Origin: Tindallia sp. MSAO_Bac2
GTDB lineage: Bacteria; Bacillota; Clostridia; Peptostreptococcales; Tindalliaceae
DNA: 64,000 nt
Direction of reading: 5' to 3'
NCBI GenBank assembly: GCA_003838145.1
Contig: QYZZ01000033.1
Coordinates: 1-64,000, forward strand
The position numbers were made by a program, and so were the translations under genes. The notes under the pieces are model-generated. The model was not told the DNA's origin, searched no databases, and saw nothing but the letters and a program-made list of their open reading frames with translations. How positions within the stretch are numbered: position 1 is the stretch's first letter; each line of letters opens with the position of its first letter. This document shows positions 37,788-46,645 of this stretch, one piece after another.

Positions 37788-39320
37788 CTAATGTTTGAAA
37801 TGTCTCATTCCTGTAAAAACCATACTGACACCGGCCTGGTTGCAAGCGTCTACTGAATCCTGATCCCGATTGGATCCTCCGGGCTGAATAATAGCGGTAA
37901 TTCCCGCTTTATAAGCTTCTTCAACGCAGTCAGGAAACGGGAAGAAAGCATCGGATGCCATAACGGCTCCTTCTACATTATGAGAGGTGTTTTTCAACGC
38001 ATTTTGCAATGCCCAGATTCGGCTTGTCTGACCAGGTCCCACTGCCAGGGATTGCTGGTCTTTAACAATAACGATGGCGTTGGACTTTACATGCTTTACA
38101 ATTTTCCAGGCAAACAAAAGATCCTTTTCTTCTCTATCAGTAGGTTTTTTATCTGTCTTAACTTCCATTTTATCCAGTAGTTTTTCATCCGAATCCTGAA
38201 TAAGCAGTCCACCGGCAACCCGTTTCATATCCATGGACTCTTTTGGCAAGTCTTCGATTTCCGGAATTTCAAGCAATCGGATGTTCGGTTTTTGAGCCAG
38301 TATTTCCAGCGCCTCCGGTGAAAATGAAGGTGCGATAATGACTTCCAGAAATATTTCTGCCATTTTCGCCGCCGCAGCCCCGTTCAGGCAACGGTTTACC
38401 GCCACTATTCCACCAAAAATCGATAATGGGTCTGATTCAAAGGCTTTTTGATATGCCTCATCAATGGTTTCTGCCGATGCTACTCCACAGGGGTTTGTGT
38501 GCTTCACCGCTACTGCTGTTGGCGCTTCAAATTCCTGTAATAAACTCAGGGTTTCCGCAGCATCATTGATATTGTTAAAAGACAACTCTTTTCCCTGCAG
38601 CTGTCTGGATGCCGGTAATGTTCCTGCTGCCGGGTCAACTTCCCGGTAAAAAGCAGCCTGCTGATGCGGGTTTTCTCCATAACGAAGGTCCTGCACTTTT
38701 TCAAAGGTCATTGTCCTGGTTTTTGCGAATTTTTCAGGATCATCCTTTGACAGATATCCGGCAATCAACGTATCATAATGGCTTGTCAGTTGAAAAACCT
38801 TGGCTGCCAGCTTTTTTCGCGTGTTCAGTGTGGTGTTCCCTGTTTCATTAATTTCTGCAAGGATTTTTTCGTAATCTTCCGGATCCACTACAACCGTAAC
38901 ATCTTCATGGTTTTTAGCTGCTGAACGCAGCATGGCAGGGCCACCAATGTCAATTTGCTCCACTACATCCTGAAAGGATGTGTCTTTCTTAAGCATGGTT
39001 TCTTTGAATGGGTAAAGATTGATGATCACCAGATCTATGGCTTCAATTTTCTGTTCCTCCAAAGTCTGCATATGTTCAGGTATGGCTCTCCTTGCCAGCA
39101 GCCCTCCATGAATGGAAGGATGCAGGGTTTTAACCCGGCCATCAAGACACTCGGGAAAGCCTGTTATTTCCGATACTTCTTTTACAGGAATTCCATGGTC
39201 CGCCAGGATTTTTGCTGTTCCACCTGTGGAAACAATTTCTATTCCCAGCTGGTGAAGTTCCAACCCCAGCTCTTTAATTCCATTTTTATCTGAAACACTA
39301 ATCAGCGCTCTCTTTATCAT
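37788..39320 (-). CDS. purH: bifunctional AICAR transformylase / IMP cyclohydrolase
   Basis: 510 aa, both domains. The N-terminal IMP cyclohydrolase ([28 protein letters not shown]) and the C-terminal transformylase ([28 protein letters not shown]) are complete. It carries out the last two steps to IMP. It is separated from purN by 1 bp, with GAGGTG 7 nt before its ATG. Confidence 0.97.
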   Translation of the reverse strand: MIKRALISVSDKNGIKELGLELHQLGIEIVSTGGTAKILADHGIPVKEVSEITGFPECLDGRVKTLHPSIHGGLLARRAIPEHMQTLEEQKIEAIDLVIINLYPFKETMLKKDTSFQDVVEQIDIGGPAMLRSAAKNHEDVTVVVDPEDYEKILAEINETGNTTLNTRKKLAAKVFQLTSHYDTLIAGYLSKDDPEKFAKTRTMTFEKVQDLRYGENPHQQAAFYREVDPAAGTLPASRQLQGKELSFNNINDAAETLSLLQEFEAPTAVAVKHTNPCGVASAETIDEAYQKAFESDPLSIFGGIVAVNRCLNGAAAAKMAEIFLEVIIAPSFSPEALEILAQKPNIRLLEIPEIEDLPKESMDMKRVAGGLLIQDSDEKLLDKMEVKTDKKPTDREEKDLLFAWKIVKHVKSNAIVIVKDQQSLAVGPGQTSRIWALQNALKNTSHNVEGAVMASDAFFPFPDCVEEAYKAGITAIIQPGGSNRDQDSVDACNQAGVSMVFTGMRHFKH

Positions 39321-39321
39321 T

Positions 39322-39954
39322 TTACATCACCTCTTCCTTTATGATTACCCGTCCATTTTCAACGGAAAGCTGGCGGCGGACAAATAGGTCCACTGCCTTC
39401 GGCAGTATTTGATGCTCGATTTTTAAAACTTTTTTGCTTATTTCCTCCGGGCTTTCTTTACCCGTCAGTTTAACTGCCTCCTGCATAATGATGGGCCCTT
39501 CATCCATCCCTTCGTTAACAAAATGAACCGTCGCACCCGTCAGTTTAACGCCCCGCCGATATACAGCCTGATGCACTTTTTCACCGTAATAACCAGCGCC
39601 GGCAAAAGCCGGAATCAAAGAAGGATGCACGTTAATAATCCTGTTTTCATAAGCTTTTACAACAGCTTCGGGTATTTTTCTGATGAAACCGGCCAATACG
39701 ACCAAAGATATTTTTTCCTCAGCCAGCCATTCCAGCATTATTTCTTCCTCCGATTTTTTCTGTCCATGAATTTCTGAAAGACATTTTACCGGGATCCCGG
39801 CATTTTCAGCTCTTTTAATGCCATAAGCATCCTTTCGGCTTGAAATCACCAGGCATATATCAATTTTAAGTTTGTCAGCATCAACCGCATCCATTAATGC
39901 CTGAAGATTAGTGCCGCCTCCTGAAATCAATACTGCTACTCTGACAGGCTGCAT
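39322..39954 (-). CDS. purN: phosphoribosylglycinamide formyltransferase
   Basis: 210 aa. Folate-dependent GAR transformylase. [18 protein letters not shown], the catalytic [13 protein letters not shown] (with His and Asn) and [19 protein letters not shown] are the family signatures. It overlaps the end of purM by 19 bp. Confidence 0.96.
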   Translation of the reverse strand: MQPVRVAVLISGGGTNLQALMDAVDADKLKIDICLVISSRKDAYGIKRAENAGIPVKCLSEIHGQKKSEEEIMLEWLAEEKISLVVLAGFIRKIPEAVVKAYENRIINVHPSLIPAFAGAGYYGEKVHQAVYRRGVKLTGATVHFVNEGMDEGPIIMQEAVKLTGKESPEEISKKVLKIEHQILPKAVDLFVRRQLSVENGRVIIKEEVM

Positions 39955-40979
39955 AGCTTCACCTGTCCATTTCCTTCTGTAACTTCACCAATTTCCCAGG
40001 CTGACTGTTGATGATCCGAAAGTATCTTTAATGCTTTTTCCTTTTCATCCGGCGATACGATCATCATCATACCAATTCCCATGTTAAAGGTTCCAAATAA
40101 AACATCTTCTTCCAAGGGTCCTTCTTCTTCCAACAACTTAAAAATCGGCGGAACAGTCCAGCTCTCCAGCCAGATGGATGCAGCGGTACCTTCAGGCAGT
40201 GTTCTGGGAAGATTTTCATAAAATCCGCCACCGGTTATATGCGCCAATCCTTTGATGGTAACCTGATTCATCAGATCCATCACCGGTTTTACGTAGAGTG
40301 CTGTCGGTGTCAGCAATTCTTCTCCCAGGCTTTTTCCATCATCGCCAAAGGCTTCCTGAAGATCCATCTTTTCTTTTTCCAGTAAAATTTTCCGAACCAG
40401 AGAAAATCCGTTGCTGTGCAATCCGGAAGAAGCCATACCGATGATCGCATCCCCGGGTTTTATAGCATCTCCGTTTATTAACTTTTTCCGGTCTACCATT
40501 CCCACTGCAAAACCAGCCAAATCATATTCACCTTCACTGTAAAAACCTGGCATTTCTGCTGTTTCACCACCTACCAGGGCACAACCGGAAGCCTGGCAGG
40601 CCCGGGCAATACCTTCCACAATATTGGCAGCTTTTTCCGCTTCAAGCTTACCCGTTGCCAGATAATCAAGGAAAAAAAGCGGCTTTGCACCATGACAGAG
40701 TATATCGTTGATGCACATGGCTACACAATCCTGTCCGATGGTATCATGACGGTCCATCAGAAAAGCCAGTTTTAGTTTTGTACCAACTCCATCTGTTCCG
40801 GAAACCAGAACTGGTTGGTCTACATTGGTTAAGTCCGGCTGAACCATGGACCCAAAGCTGCCAAGTCCCTGCAGCACTTCCGGCGTCATGGTTTTTTGCA
40901 CCGCCTTTTTCATCAGCTCCACGCTGCGCTGTCCTTCCTGAACATCCACACCCGCGGATTCATAGGTCATTTTTTCCAT
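39936..40979 (-). CDS. purM: phosphoribosylformylglycinamidine cyclo-ligase
   Basis: 347 aa AIR synthetase. Begins TYESAGVDVQEG; VSGTDGVGTKLKLA, LVGGETAEMPGFY and ITGGGFYENLPR are diagnostic. The start overlaps the purF stop (TGATG), giving translational coupling. Shares an operon with other purine genes. Confidence 0.97.
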   Translation of the reverse strand: MEKMTYESAGVDVQEGQRSVELMKKAVQKTMTPEVLQGLGSFGSMVQPDLTNVDQPVLVSGTDGVGTKLKLAFLMDRHDTIGQDCVAMCINDILCHGAKPLFFLDYLATGKLEAEKAANIVEGIARACQASGCALVGGETAEMPGFYSEGEYDLAGFAVGMVDRKKLINGDAIKPGDAIIGMASSGLHSNGFSLVRKILLEKEKMDLQEAFGDDGKSLGEELLTPTALYVKPVMDLMNQVTIKGLAHITGGGFYENLPRTLPEGTAASIWLESWTVPPIFKLLEEEGPLEEDVLFGTFNMGIGMMMIVSPDEKEKALKILSDHQQSAWEIGEVTEGNGQVKLCSLSE

Positions 40980-42421
40980 CAGGAACCCTCCTCATCCAGT
41001 CGTTGAAATACTCGATGGCCATTTTGCTTTTGTGCTTTTTCCGGAAGATCCATGGGGTATTCACCATCAAAGCATGCCAGACAAAACTGTCGGCGAGGCT
41101 TTCCAACAGCCTTTACCAGTCCTTCAGGACTCAGGTAATTGAGACTGTCCGCTCCAATTACCTTTCGGATCTGTTCCACGGTTTTAACGGCACCAATTAA
41201 CTGATTCCGGTCCGGGGTGTCAATGCCAAAGTAGCAGCTATAAGCTACCGGCGGTGAGCTGACCCTTACATGTACCTCTTTGGCTCCAGCCTGTTTCAGG
41301 GTTTCCACAATTCGTTTACTGGTGGTTCCACGGACGATGGAATCATCGATCAGTATCAACCTTTTCCCTTCAATATTAGCTGCCATAGGGGAAAGCTTAA
41401 GCTTAACAGCCAGTTCCCTTATAGCCTGCGTCGGCTGAATAAAGGTTCTGCCGATATATCGGTTTTTAATCAACCCTTCTCCGTAAGGAATTCCGGATTC
41501 CTCTGCGTAACCCAAAGCTACAGGAATGGAAGAATCCGGTACCGCCATAACCATATCTGCATCAACAGGGCTTTCTTTAGACAGGATCCGTCCTGAATTT
41601 TTCCTTGCCTGATAAACATTGATACCATCAATCACGCTGTCTGGTCTGGCAAAATAGATATATTCAAATATGCAACTGGCTCTCCTGGGTGATGACATGA
41701 AAAATTCAGATTCGATTCCTTCCGGCGTTATGGTCACCATTTCACCTGGCTCAACATCCCGTACCATGGTTGCACCCATCACATCAAAGGCGCTGCTTTC
41801 CGATGACAACACATAGCCTTTTTCCGTTTTTCCGATGCAAAGCGGTCTTAATCCCAAAGGATCCCTCACACCTATGAGGCATTCTTCATTCATAATCACC
41901 AGAGCATAGGCTCCCTTTATTAATTCCATGGACCGGCGGATGGCACCGTGAATGCCTTCGTTGCTGTAACGGGCAATTAGATTAACAATCACTTCCGAAT
42001 CAATGGTGGTTTGAAAAACAACACCTGAATCCTCCAGCCGATCCCTTAATAGTTTGGCGTTTACCAGATTTCCATTATGTGCCAGAGCAATGGTTCCGCC
42101 TCTGTACCGCACCACCAGCGGTTGCGCATTTTCCACATCGGATTCTCCGGAGGTGGAGTAACGAACATGACCTACCCCTATGTGCCCCTTCAGCTTTTCC
42201 AGATCAGCATTGGAAAAAACTTCGGAAACCAGGCCCATGTCTTTATGCCATCTTGTTTTTTCTCCGTCATTAACTGCAATACCAGCGCTTTCCTGACCTC
42301 TGTGCTGCAAGGCATACAACCCAAAATAAAGCAGTTCCGACGTATGGTCGTCCTCTGTCTGGATAAGACCGGCAACACCACACTCTTCCCTTAAATCATC
42401 CCACATCATTTCATTCGACAC
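40979..42421 (-). CDS. purF: amidophosphoribosyltransferase
   Basis: 480 aa. First committed purine step: PRPP plus glutamine to phosphoribosylamine. The GTG start at 42421 is 6 nt after GGAGGG; the longer frame runs into purC and adds unrelated sequence. This gives a 13-residue propeptide (MSNEMMWDDLREE) before Cys14, the catalytic N-terminal nucleophile in CGVAGL, as in the Bacillus enzyme. Cysteines in ASCIFEY, YSCYFGID and FCLACFDGEYP fit the four [4Fe-4S] ligands of the oxygen-sensitive Bacillus type. The PRPP site is LIDDSIVRGTTS. Confidence 0.96.
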   Translation of the reverse strand: MSNEMMWDDLREECGVAGLIQTEDDHTSELLYFGLYALQHRGQESAGIAVNDGEKTRWHKDMGLVSEVFSNADLEKLKGHIGVGHVRYSTSGESDVENAQPLVVRYRGGTIALAHNGNLVNAKLLRDRLEDSGVVFQTTIDSEVIVNLIARYSNEGIHGAIRRSMELIKGAYALVIMNEECLIGVRDPLGLRPLCIGKTEKGYVLSSESSAFDVMGATMVRDVEPGEMVTITPEGIESEFFMSSPRRASCIFEYIYFARPDSVIDGINVYQARKNSGRILSKESPVDADMVMAVPDSSIPVALGYAEESGIPYGEGLIKNRYIGRTFIQPTQAIRELAVKLKLSPMAANIEGKRLILIDDSIVRGTTSKRIVETLKQAGAKEVHVRVSSPPVAYSCYFGIDTPDRNQLIGAVKTVEQIRKVIGADSLNYLSPEGLVKAVGKPRRQFCLACFDGEYPMDLPEKAQKQNGHRVFQRLDEEGS

Positions 42422-42437
42422 AGCAAACCCTCCATTT

Positions 42438-43172
42438 TCAGGCATTAAGCGCCTTTTTAACCCGATCCAGTACTTCCTGATAGTGTTCTGCCACTTGTCC
42501 AAGATCTTTCCGAAACCTGTCTTTATCCATGACTTCACCTGTTTTGATGTCCCATAACCGGCAGGTATCCGGTGATATTTCATCCGCCAGCAGTACTTCA
42601 GCTTCTTTCAGTCCAAATTCAAGTTTAAAATCCACTAGGGTAAGTCCGGCTTTTTCCATCAGCTCCACCAGCACCTGGTTCACTTTCAGGGCAGCTGCTC
42701 TTATACTGGATACCTGTTCCTCCGTGGCCCACTCCAAAGCAATGATATGATCTTCACTAACCATCGGATCTCCCAGTTCATCCTTTTTAAATGAATATTC
42801 CACAATTGGCTTTTTCATTATCTTTCCTTCTTCAATTCCCATATTTCGGGCCATTGATCCGGCAGCAACGTTACGCACAATCACTTCCAACGGTATGATA
42901 TCCACAGCATAAACCAGCATTTCCCTATCGGATAACTGCCTCAGAAAGTGAGTTTTTACTCCCTTTTCTTCCAGATACGGATAAAGTAGTGATGACAACG
43001 TATTATTAATAATTCCTTTGCCGTGGATCTGACTTTTCTTTTTGCCATTGAAGGCGGTGGCATCATCCTTAAAGTACACGATCACAGTCGATGGGTCCTG
43101 AGTTGCATATACCTGCTTTGCCTTTCCTTCATAAAGCATTTCTTTTTTTTCCGGCGTTAACATGTCTGTCAT
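42438..43172 (-). CDS. purC: phosphoribosylaminoimidazole-succinocarboxamide synthase
   Basis: 244 aa SAICAR synthetase. EMLYEGKAKQVYAT, FKDDATAFNGKK, PLEVIVRNVAAGS and LVDFKLEFG are characteristic. It follows purE by 4 bp. The product is then split by PurB, which is not in this window. Confidence 0.96.
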   Translation of the reverse strand: MTDMLTPEKKEMLYEGKAKQVYATQDPSTVIVYFKDDATAFNGKKKSQIHGKGIINNTLSSLLYPYLEEKGVKTHFLRQLSDREMLVYAVDIIPLEVIVRNVAAGSMARNMGIEEGKIMKKPIVEYSFKKDELGDPMVSEDHIIALEWATEEQVSSIRAAALKVNQVLVELMEKAGLTLVDFKLEFGLKEAEVLLADEISPDTCRLWDIKTGEVMDKDRFRKDLGQVAEHYQEVLDRVKKALNA

Positions 43173-43176
43173 CCCC

Positions 43177-43695
43177 CTATCTCCCTTCTAAAAAACCATC
43201 AATTCCTGTTTTTTCAAGGGTTTCTGCTTTTTTTAGCACCTGATCACTTTGCTGATTGCGAAAAGCTTCCAGCTTTTCTGTTATATCCGGGTTAGAAATA
43301 CTTAAAATCTGCGCTGCCAGCAGCCCGGCATTTTTTGCGCCATTAATGGCAACCGTGGCCACAGGAATTCCTGCCGGCATCTGAACGATGGATAAAAGAG
43401 AATCCCAGCCACTTAAAGATCTGCTTTTTACCGGCACTCCTATTACCGGAAGAGTGGTCATGGATGCCACCATACCCGGTAAGTGGGCAGCACCACCTGC
43501 TCCGGCAATAATAACTCTAATTCCCCGTTCCCTGGCTTTTTGTGCGTAATCAACCATCCGCTCCGGTGTTCTGTGAGCCGACACAATCGTTGTTTCACAC
43601 GCAATGTCCAAGTCCTCCAGTGCCTGTGCAGCCTCTTTCATCACCGGCAGATCAGAATCACTGCCCATAATGATGCCAACTTCCGGTCTATTCAT
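43177..43695 (-). CDS. purE: N5-carboxyaminoimidazole ribonucleotide mutase
   Basis: 172 aa. [26 protein letters not shown] and [14 protein letters not shown] are the class I PurE motifs. Works with the adjacent purK product. AGAGGAGG precedes the ATG. Confidence 0.96.
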   Translation of the reverse strand: MNRPEVGIIMGSDSDLPVMKEAAQALEDLDIACETTIVSAHRTPERMVDYAQKARERGIRVIIAGAGGAAHLPGMVASMTTLPVIGVPVKSRSLSGWDSLLSIVQMPAGIPVATVAINGAKNAGLLAAQILSISNPDITEKLEAFRNQQSDQVLKKAETLEKTGIDGFLEGR

Positions 43696-43712
43696 AAAAT
43701 CAGCCTCCTCTA

Positions 43713-44876
43713 TTACATCAATTTTTCTTCAGCCACTTTTACCTTTAAAATCCGGCGTACTTCCTCAACTTTTTCCAGGGCTTCCTCCCTGCTCTCTCCC
43801 AAAATGGTTACATGCCCCATTTTCCTGCCAGGCCTGCTTTCTGTTTTCCCATATAGATGCGGGTAAACATCTCCCAGTTGCATTGCTTCCGAAATACCTT
43901 CCAGAACCGGTGCTCCTGTGTTGGCAGGATCACCCAGTAAATTCAGCATCACTGCCGGCTTAAACAGCTTCGGCTTTTCCAGGGGCCAGCCCATAATGGC
44001 CCGGATTTGCTGACCGAATTGCGAAATATTACATGCTTCTATGGTGTAATGTCCGGAATTATGAGTTCTGGGGGCAATTTCATTAATTAACAGATTTTCA
44101 GCTTCATCCACAAACATTTCTATGCAAAAAATCCCAATGCCTTTCAGCTGTTTCATAGCATCACTTGCCAGATCCTGAGCCTGCCTAAGCACTGTATCCG
44201 GAAGCGGTGCCGGCACTATGCTCATATCCAGGATATTTTCTTTATGAATGTTCTGACCCACCGGGAATGTTTCCGTGTTTCCGTTGTGGTCTCTTGCCAC
44301 AATAACTGAAATCTCCATCTGATAATTCACAAATTTTTCTGCCATCAGCGATGCTCCATCTCCTCCAAGAGCAAAAAAGGCGTCTTTCAGATCTTCCGGT
44401 CCATCAACTTTGGCATTTCCTTTCCCATCATAACCACCCTTGCGGGATTTCAGAAGAAAGGGGTATCCGAACAGATCCGCTGCTCTGTTCATATCAGCGG
44501 GTTCCAGAATTTTTATGTATGGAGACACAGGTAATCCACAGGCATCCAATCTTTGATTCTGACGATATTTATCCTGAATCATGTAGAGGGTTTCCGCAGA
44601 AGGCATAACCTTACAGCCACCTTCTTCCAGTTTCATCAGGGTTTCTGCATTGATATGTTCAAACTCATAGGTAAGTCGAAGACTTTTTTCAGCCAGCCTA
44701 TTAATACTTGCCTCATCAAAAAAACGGCCATGAATCATTTCATGAGCCATTACTCCTGCCGGGCAATTGTCTGAAGGGTCCAAAACGGCAAAAGTCAAGC
44801 CCATTCGGTGTCCTTCCATCAGCAGCATTTTTCCTAATTGTCCTCCGCCAACGACTCCAATGTCACAGCGTTTCAC
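43713..44876 (-). CDS. purK: N5-carboxyaminoimidazole ribonucleotide synthase
   Basis: 387 aa ATP-grasp enzyme. Begins [19 protein letters not shown]; the [14 protein letters not shown] loop and [18 protein letters not shown] are diagnostic. GTG start 8 nt after AAAGGAGG. First gene of the purKECFMNHD cluster; it lies 100 bp past the purine permease and has no strong promoter of its own visible, so transcription through the permease terminator or a weak promoter is likely. Confidence 0.96.
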   Translation of the reverse strand: MKRCDIGVVGGGQLGKMLLMEGHRMGLTFAVLDPSDNCPAGVMAHEMIHGRFFDEASINRLAEKSLRLTYEFEHINAETLMKLEEGGCKVMPSAETLYMIQDKYRQNQRLDACGLPVSPYIKILEPADMNRAADLFGYPFLLKSRKGGYDGKGNAKVDGPEDLKDAFFALGGDGASLMAEKFVNYQMEISVIVARDHNGNTETFPVGQNIHKENILDMSIVPAPLPDTVLRQAQDLASDAMKQLKGIGIFCIEMFVDEAENLLINEIAPRTHNSGHYTIEACNISQFGQQIRAIMGWPLEKPKLFKPAVMLNLLGDPANTGAPVLEGISEAMQLGDVYPHLYGKTESRPGRKMGHVTILGESREEALEKVEEVRRILKVKVAEEKLM

Positions 44877-44923
44877 TGGTTGTGCCTCCTTTAAATAAAG
44901 ATGAACTAAAAGTGTTTATCCTA

Positions 44924-44962
44924 AAAAGCAACGGCAGAAAGATCTGTAAGTCTTCCTGCCGT
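44924..44962 (-). terminator. terminator after the purine permease gene
   Basis: ACGGCAGGAAGA / TCTTTCTGCCGT 12-bp stem (one G-U) with 8-nt loop, followed on the minus strand by TGCTTTTTAGG. It sits between the permease and purK and may be leaky. Confidence 0.75.
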
Positions 44963-44975
44963 CATGTTTTTTTTA

Positions 44976-46298
44976 TTAATGCGGCAGTATGGTGAATCGC
45001 AGGATAAATAGTAAAGCCAACACATATATTGCCGGATGAACGTCTTTTCCTTCTCCTACAGCCACTTTAGTAATTGGGTAAAAGATCAGGCCGGCAGCAA
45101 TGCCATTTGCAATACTGAAAGTAAAGGGCATTATAGCAATAGTCAGGAATGCCGGCATTGCTTCGGTAAAGTTGTCAAAATTGATATTTTTCACTGTGCT
45201 CATCATAAGAACGCCCACAACAATCAAAGCCGGAGCCGTTGCCTGAGGCGGAACAACCAGGGCAATAGGCGCCAGTGCTATGGCGAACAAAAACAACACA
45301 CCCGTTGTCACAGCAGTAAGTCCTGTCTTGCCGCCTTCCGAAACCCCTGCAGCAGACTCTACATAAGTGGTTACCGTAGATGTACCCAGAACCGCACCGG
45401 CAGAAGTGGCAATTGCATCTGACCACAGCGCCTGCTTCATATTGGGAAGTTTTCCCTCTTCATCCAGCATACCAGCTTTATTACCGGTCCCGATAAGGGT
45501 TCCGATGGTATCAAACATATCCACCAAACTGAAGGATACCACTACAAAAAGTACGCTGGTCAGTGCACCTGTAATTCCAGCTTCGCCAATGGCAAGCAGC
45601 CCAGCCAGATCCATCTTCATAAAGGTTGGGGATATATCAGGTCTTGCAAAAGCAGCAATATCAGTGCTGGTAACACCCATGGGAATTCCGATGGCTGTTG
45701 TCAGCAAAATACCAATCAAAATAGCGCCCTTCATTCCCTTTGCCATTAAAATTCCTGTAATAACAAGGCCGATTACTGATAAAATAACTTTAGGATCAGT
45801 AAAACTGCCAAAATCCACCAAAGTGGCTTCATAAGGTATGACAATGCCTCCATTTTTCAGACCAATCAGTGCAATAAAAAGACCAATACCACCGCCAATA
45901 GCATGTTTTAGCGAGTTGGGAATAGCGTTCACAATCGCTTCTCTGGTGCCCGTTGCAGTTAACAGCATAAATACAAGTCCTGAAATAAAAACAGCTGCCA
46001 ATGCCTGTTCCCAGGTGTAATTCATACCCAGTACGACACTAAAAGCAAAAAACGCGTTCAGTCCCATGCCCGGTGCCTGCGCAAAAGGCAGATTGGCATA
46101 AAATCCCATGATAAAGGTTCCAATGGCCGCCGAAATACAGGTAGCCAGAAAAACTGCGTTAAAATCCATTCCGGCTGCGGATAATATATCCGGATTAACA
46201 AAAAGTATGTACGCCATTGTGATAAAAGTAGTGAACCCCGCCAAAATTTCTGTTTTGACATTTGTGCCCCGTTCCGTTAACTTAAAATAACTGTCCAT
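44976..46298 (-). CDS. NCS2 family purine permease
   Basis: 440 aa, about 12-14 membrane segments. FKLTERGTNVKTEILAGFTTF is the start typical of the AzgA-like guanine/hypoxanthine (PbuG/PbuO) branch. AQAPGMGLNAFFAFSVV, IGLFIALIGLKNGG and MFDTIGTLIGTGNKAG are family motifs. The ATG at 46298 fits the family N-terminus; GGAGG is 10 nt upstream, and an in-frame TTG 6 bp before is possible. The guanine-type riboswitch in its leader supports guanine or hypoxanthine as substrate. Confidence 0.92.
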   Translation of the reverse strand: MDSYFKLTERGTNVKTEILAGFTTFITMAYILFVNPDILSAAGMDFNAVFLATCISAAIGTFIMGFYANLPFAQAPGMGLNAFFAFSVVLGMNYTWEQALAAVFISGLVFMLLTATGTREAIVNAIPNSLKHAIGGGIGLFIALIGLKNGGIVIPYEATLVDFGSFTDPKVILSVIGLVITGILMAKGMKGAILIGILLTTAIGIPMGVTSTDIAAFARPDISPTFMKMDLAGLLAIGEAGITGALTSVLFVVVSFSLVDMFDTIGTLIGTGNKAGMLDEEGKLPNMKQALWSDAIATSAGAVLGTSTVTTYVESAAGVSEGGKTGLTAVTTGVLFLFAIALAPIALVVPPQATAPALIVVGVLMMSTVKNINFDNFTEAMPAFLTIAIMPFTFSIANGIAAGLIFYPITKVAVGEGKDVHPAIYVLALLFILRFTILPH

Positions 46299-46350
46299 GA
46301 TCAAAATGCCTCCTTAGTATAATTCGTTTTTTTGAAAGCGATGCAGAAAT

Positions 46351-46400
46351 AAGAAAAGTCCTGTTGCCGATTCCATAGAGTGAATCAAGCCCAGGACTTT
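46351..46400 (-). terminator. expression-platform terminator of the purine riboswitch
   Basis: AAAGTCCTG / CAGGACTTT 9-bp stem (46355-46363 with 46392-46400) with an inner GATTC / GAATC stem, followed by TTTTCTTATTT on the minus strand. It lies between the aptamer and the permease gene, so ligand binding should favour termination. Confidence 0.8.
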
Positions 46401-46457
46401 CATTGATCAGTAAACCCTTCTCATTAAGAAGAGCCAACATCGCCTTTCGGCACAGGC

Positions 46458-46533
46458 CTCACTCGTAGTAGAGCCATTTACGGTGACTCTGTAGAAACTG
46501 CCGAACCATATTATCGGCATTATAAGGTTGAGT
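46458..46533 (-). ncRNA. purine riboswitch aptamer, guanine/hypoxanthine type
   Basis: The minus strand carries the ordered hallmarks TTATAAT, ATATGG, AGTTTCTAC, ACCGTAAAT and CTACTACGAG. P2 is TGCCGA / TTCGGCA and P3 is AGAGTCA / TGGCTCT. The specificity position in ACTA is C (C74), so the ligand should be guanine or hypoxanthine, not adenine. P1 is unusual: ACTC pairs with GAGT, but 4 extra nt (ACCT) interrupt its 5' strand. Confidence 0.88.
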
Positions 46534-46542
46534 TCTTTCTTT

Positions 46543-46570
46543 ATCATAGCAAAAACGAAACAAAAAGCAA
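46543..46570 (-). promoter_or_regulatory. promoter of riboswitch-purine permease transcript
   Basis: On the minus strand TTGCTT (46565-46570), 16-bp spacer, TATGAT (46543-46548). Transcription would begin just before the aptamer. The rest of the 46.3-46.65 kb gap is riboswitch and its terminator. Confidence 0.6.
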
Positions 46571-46645
46571 AGCATTTTTCGAATCTTTTTATCCATTATT
46601 TTGCAAATAAACCTTCTCACCCTGAACATTTATCCATTCACCCTG

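Noticed and set aside
42422..42583. Longer N-terminus for purF
   Set aside because: It overlaps purC and encodes sequence unlike the family. GTG 42421 has a good ribosome binding site and gives the normal propeptide.
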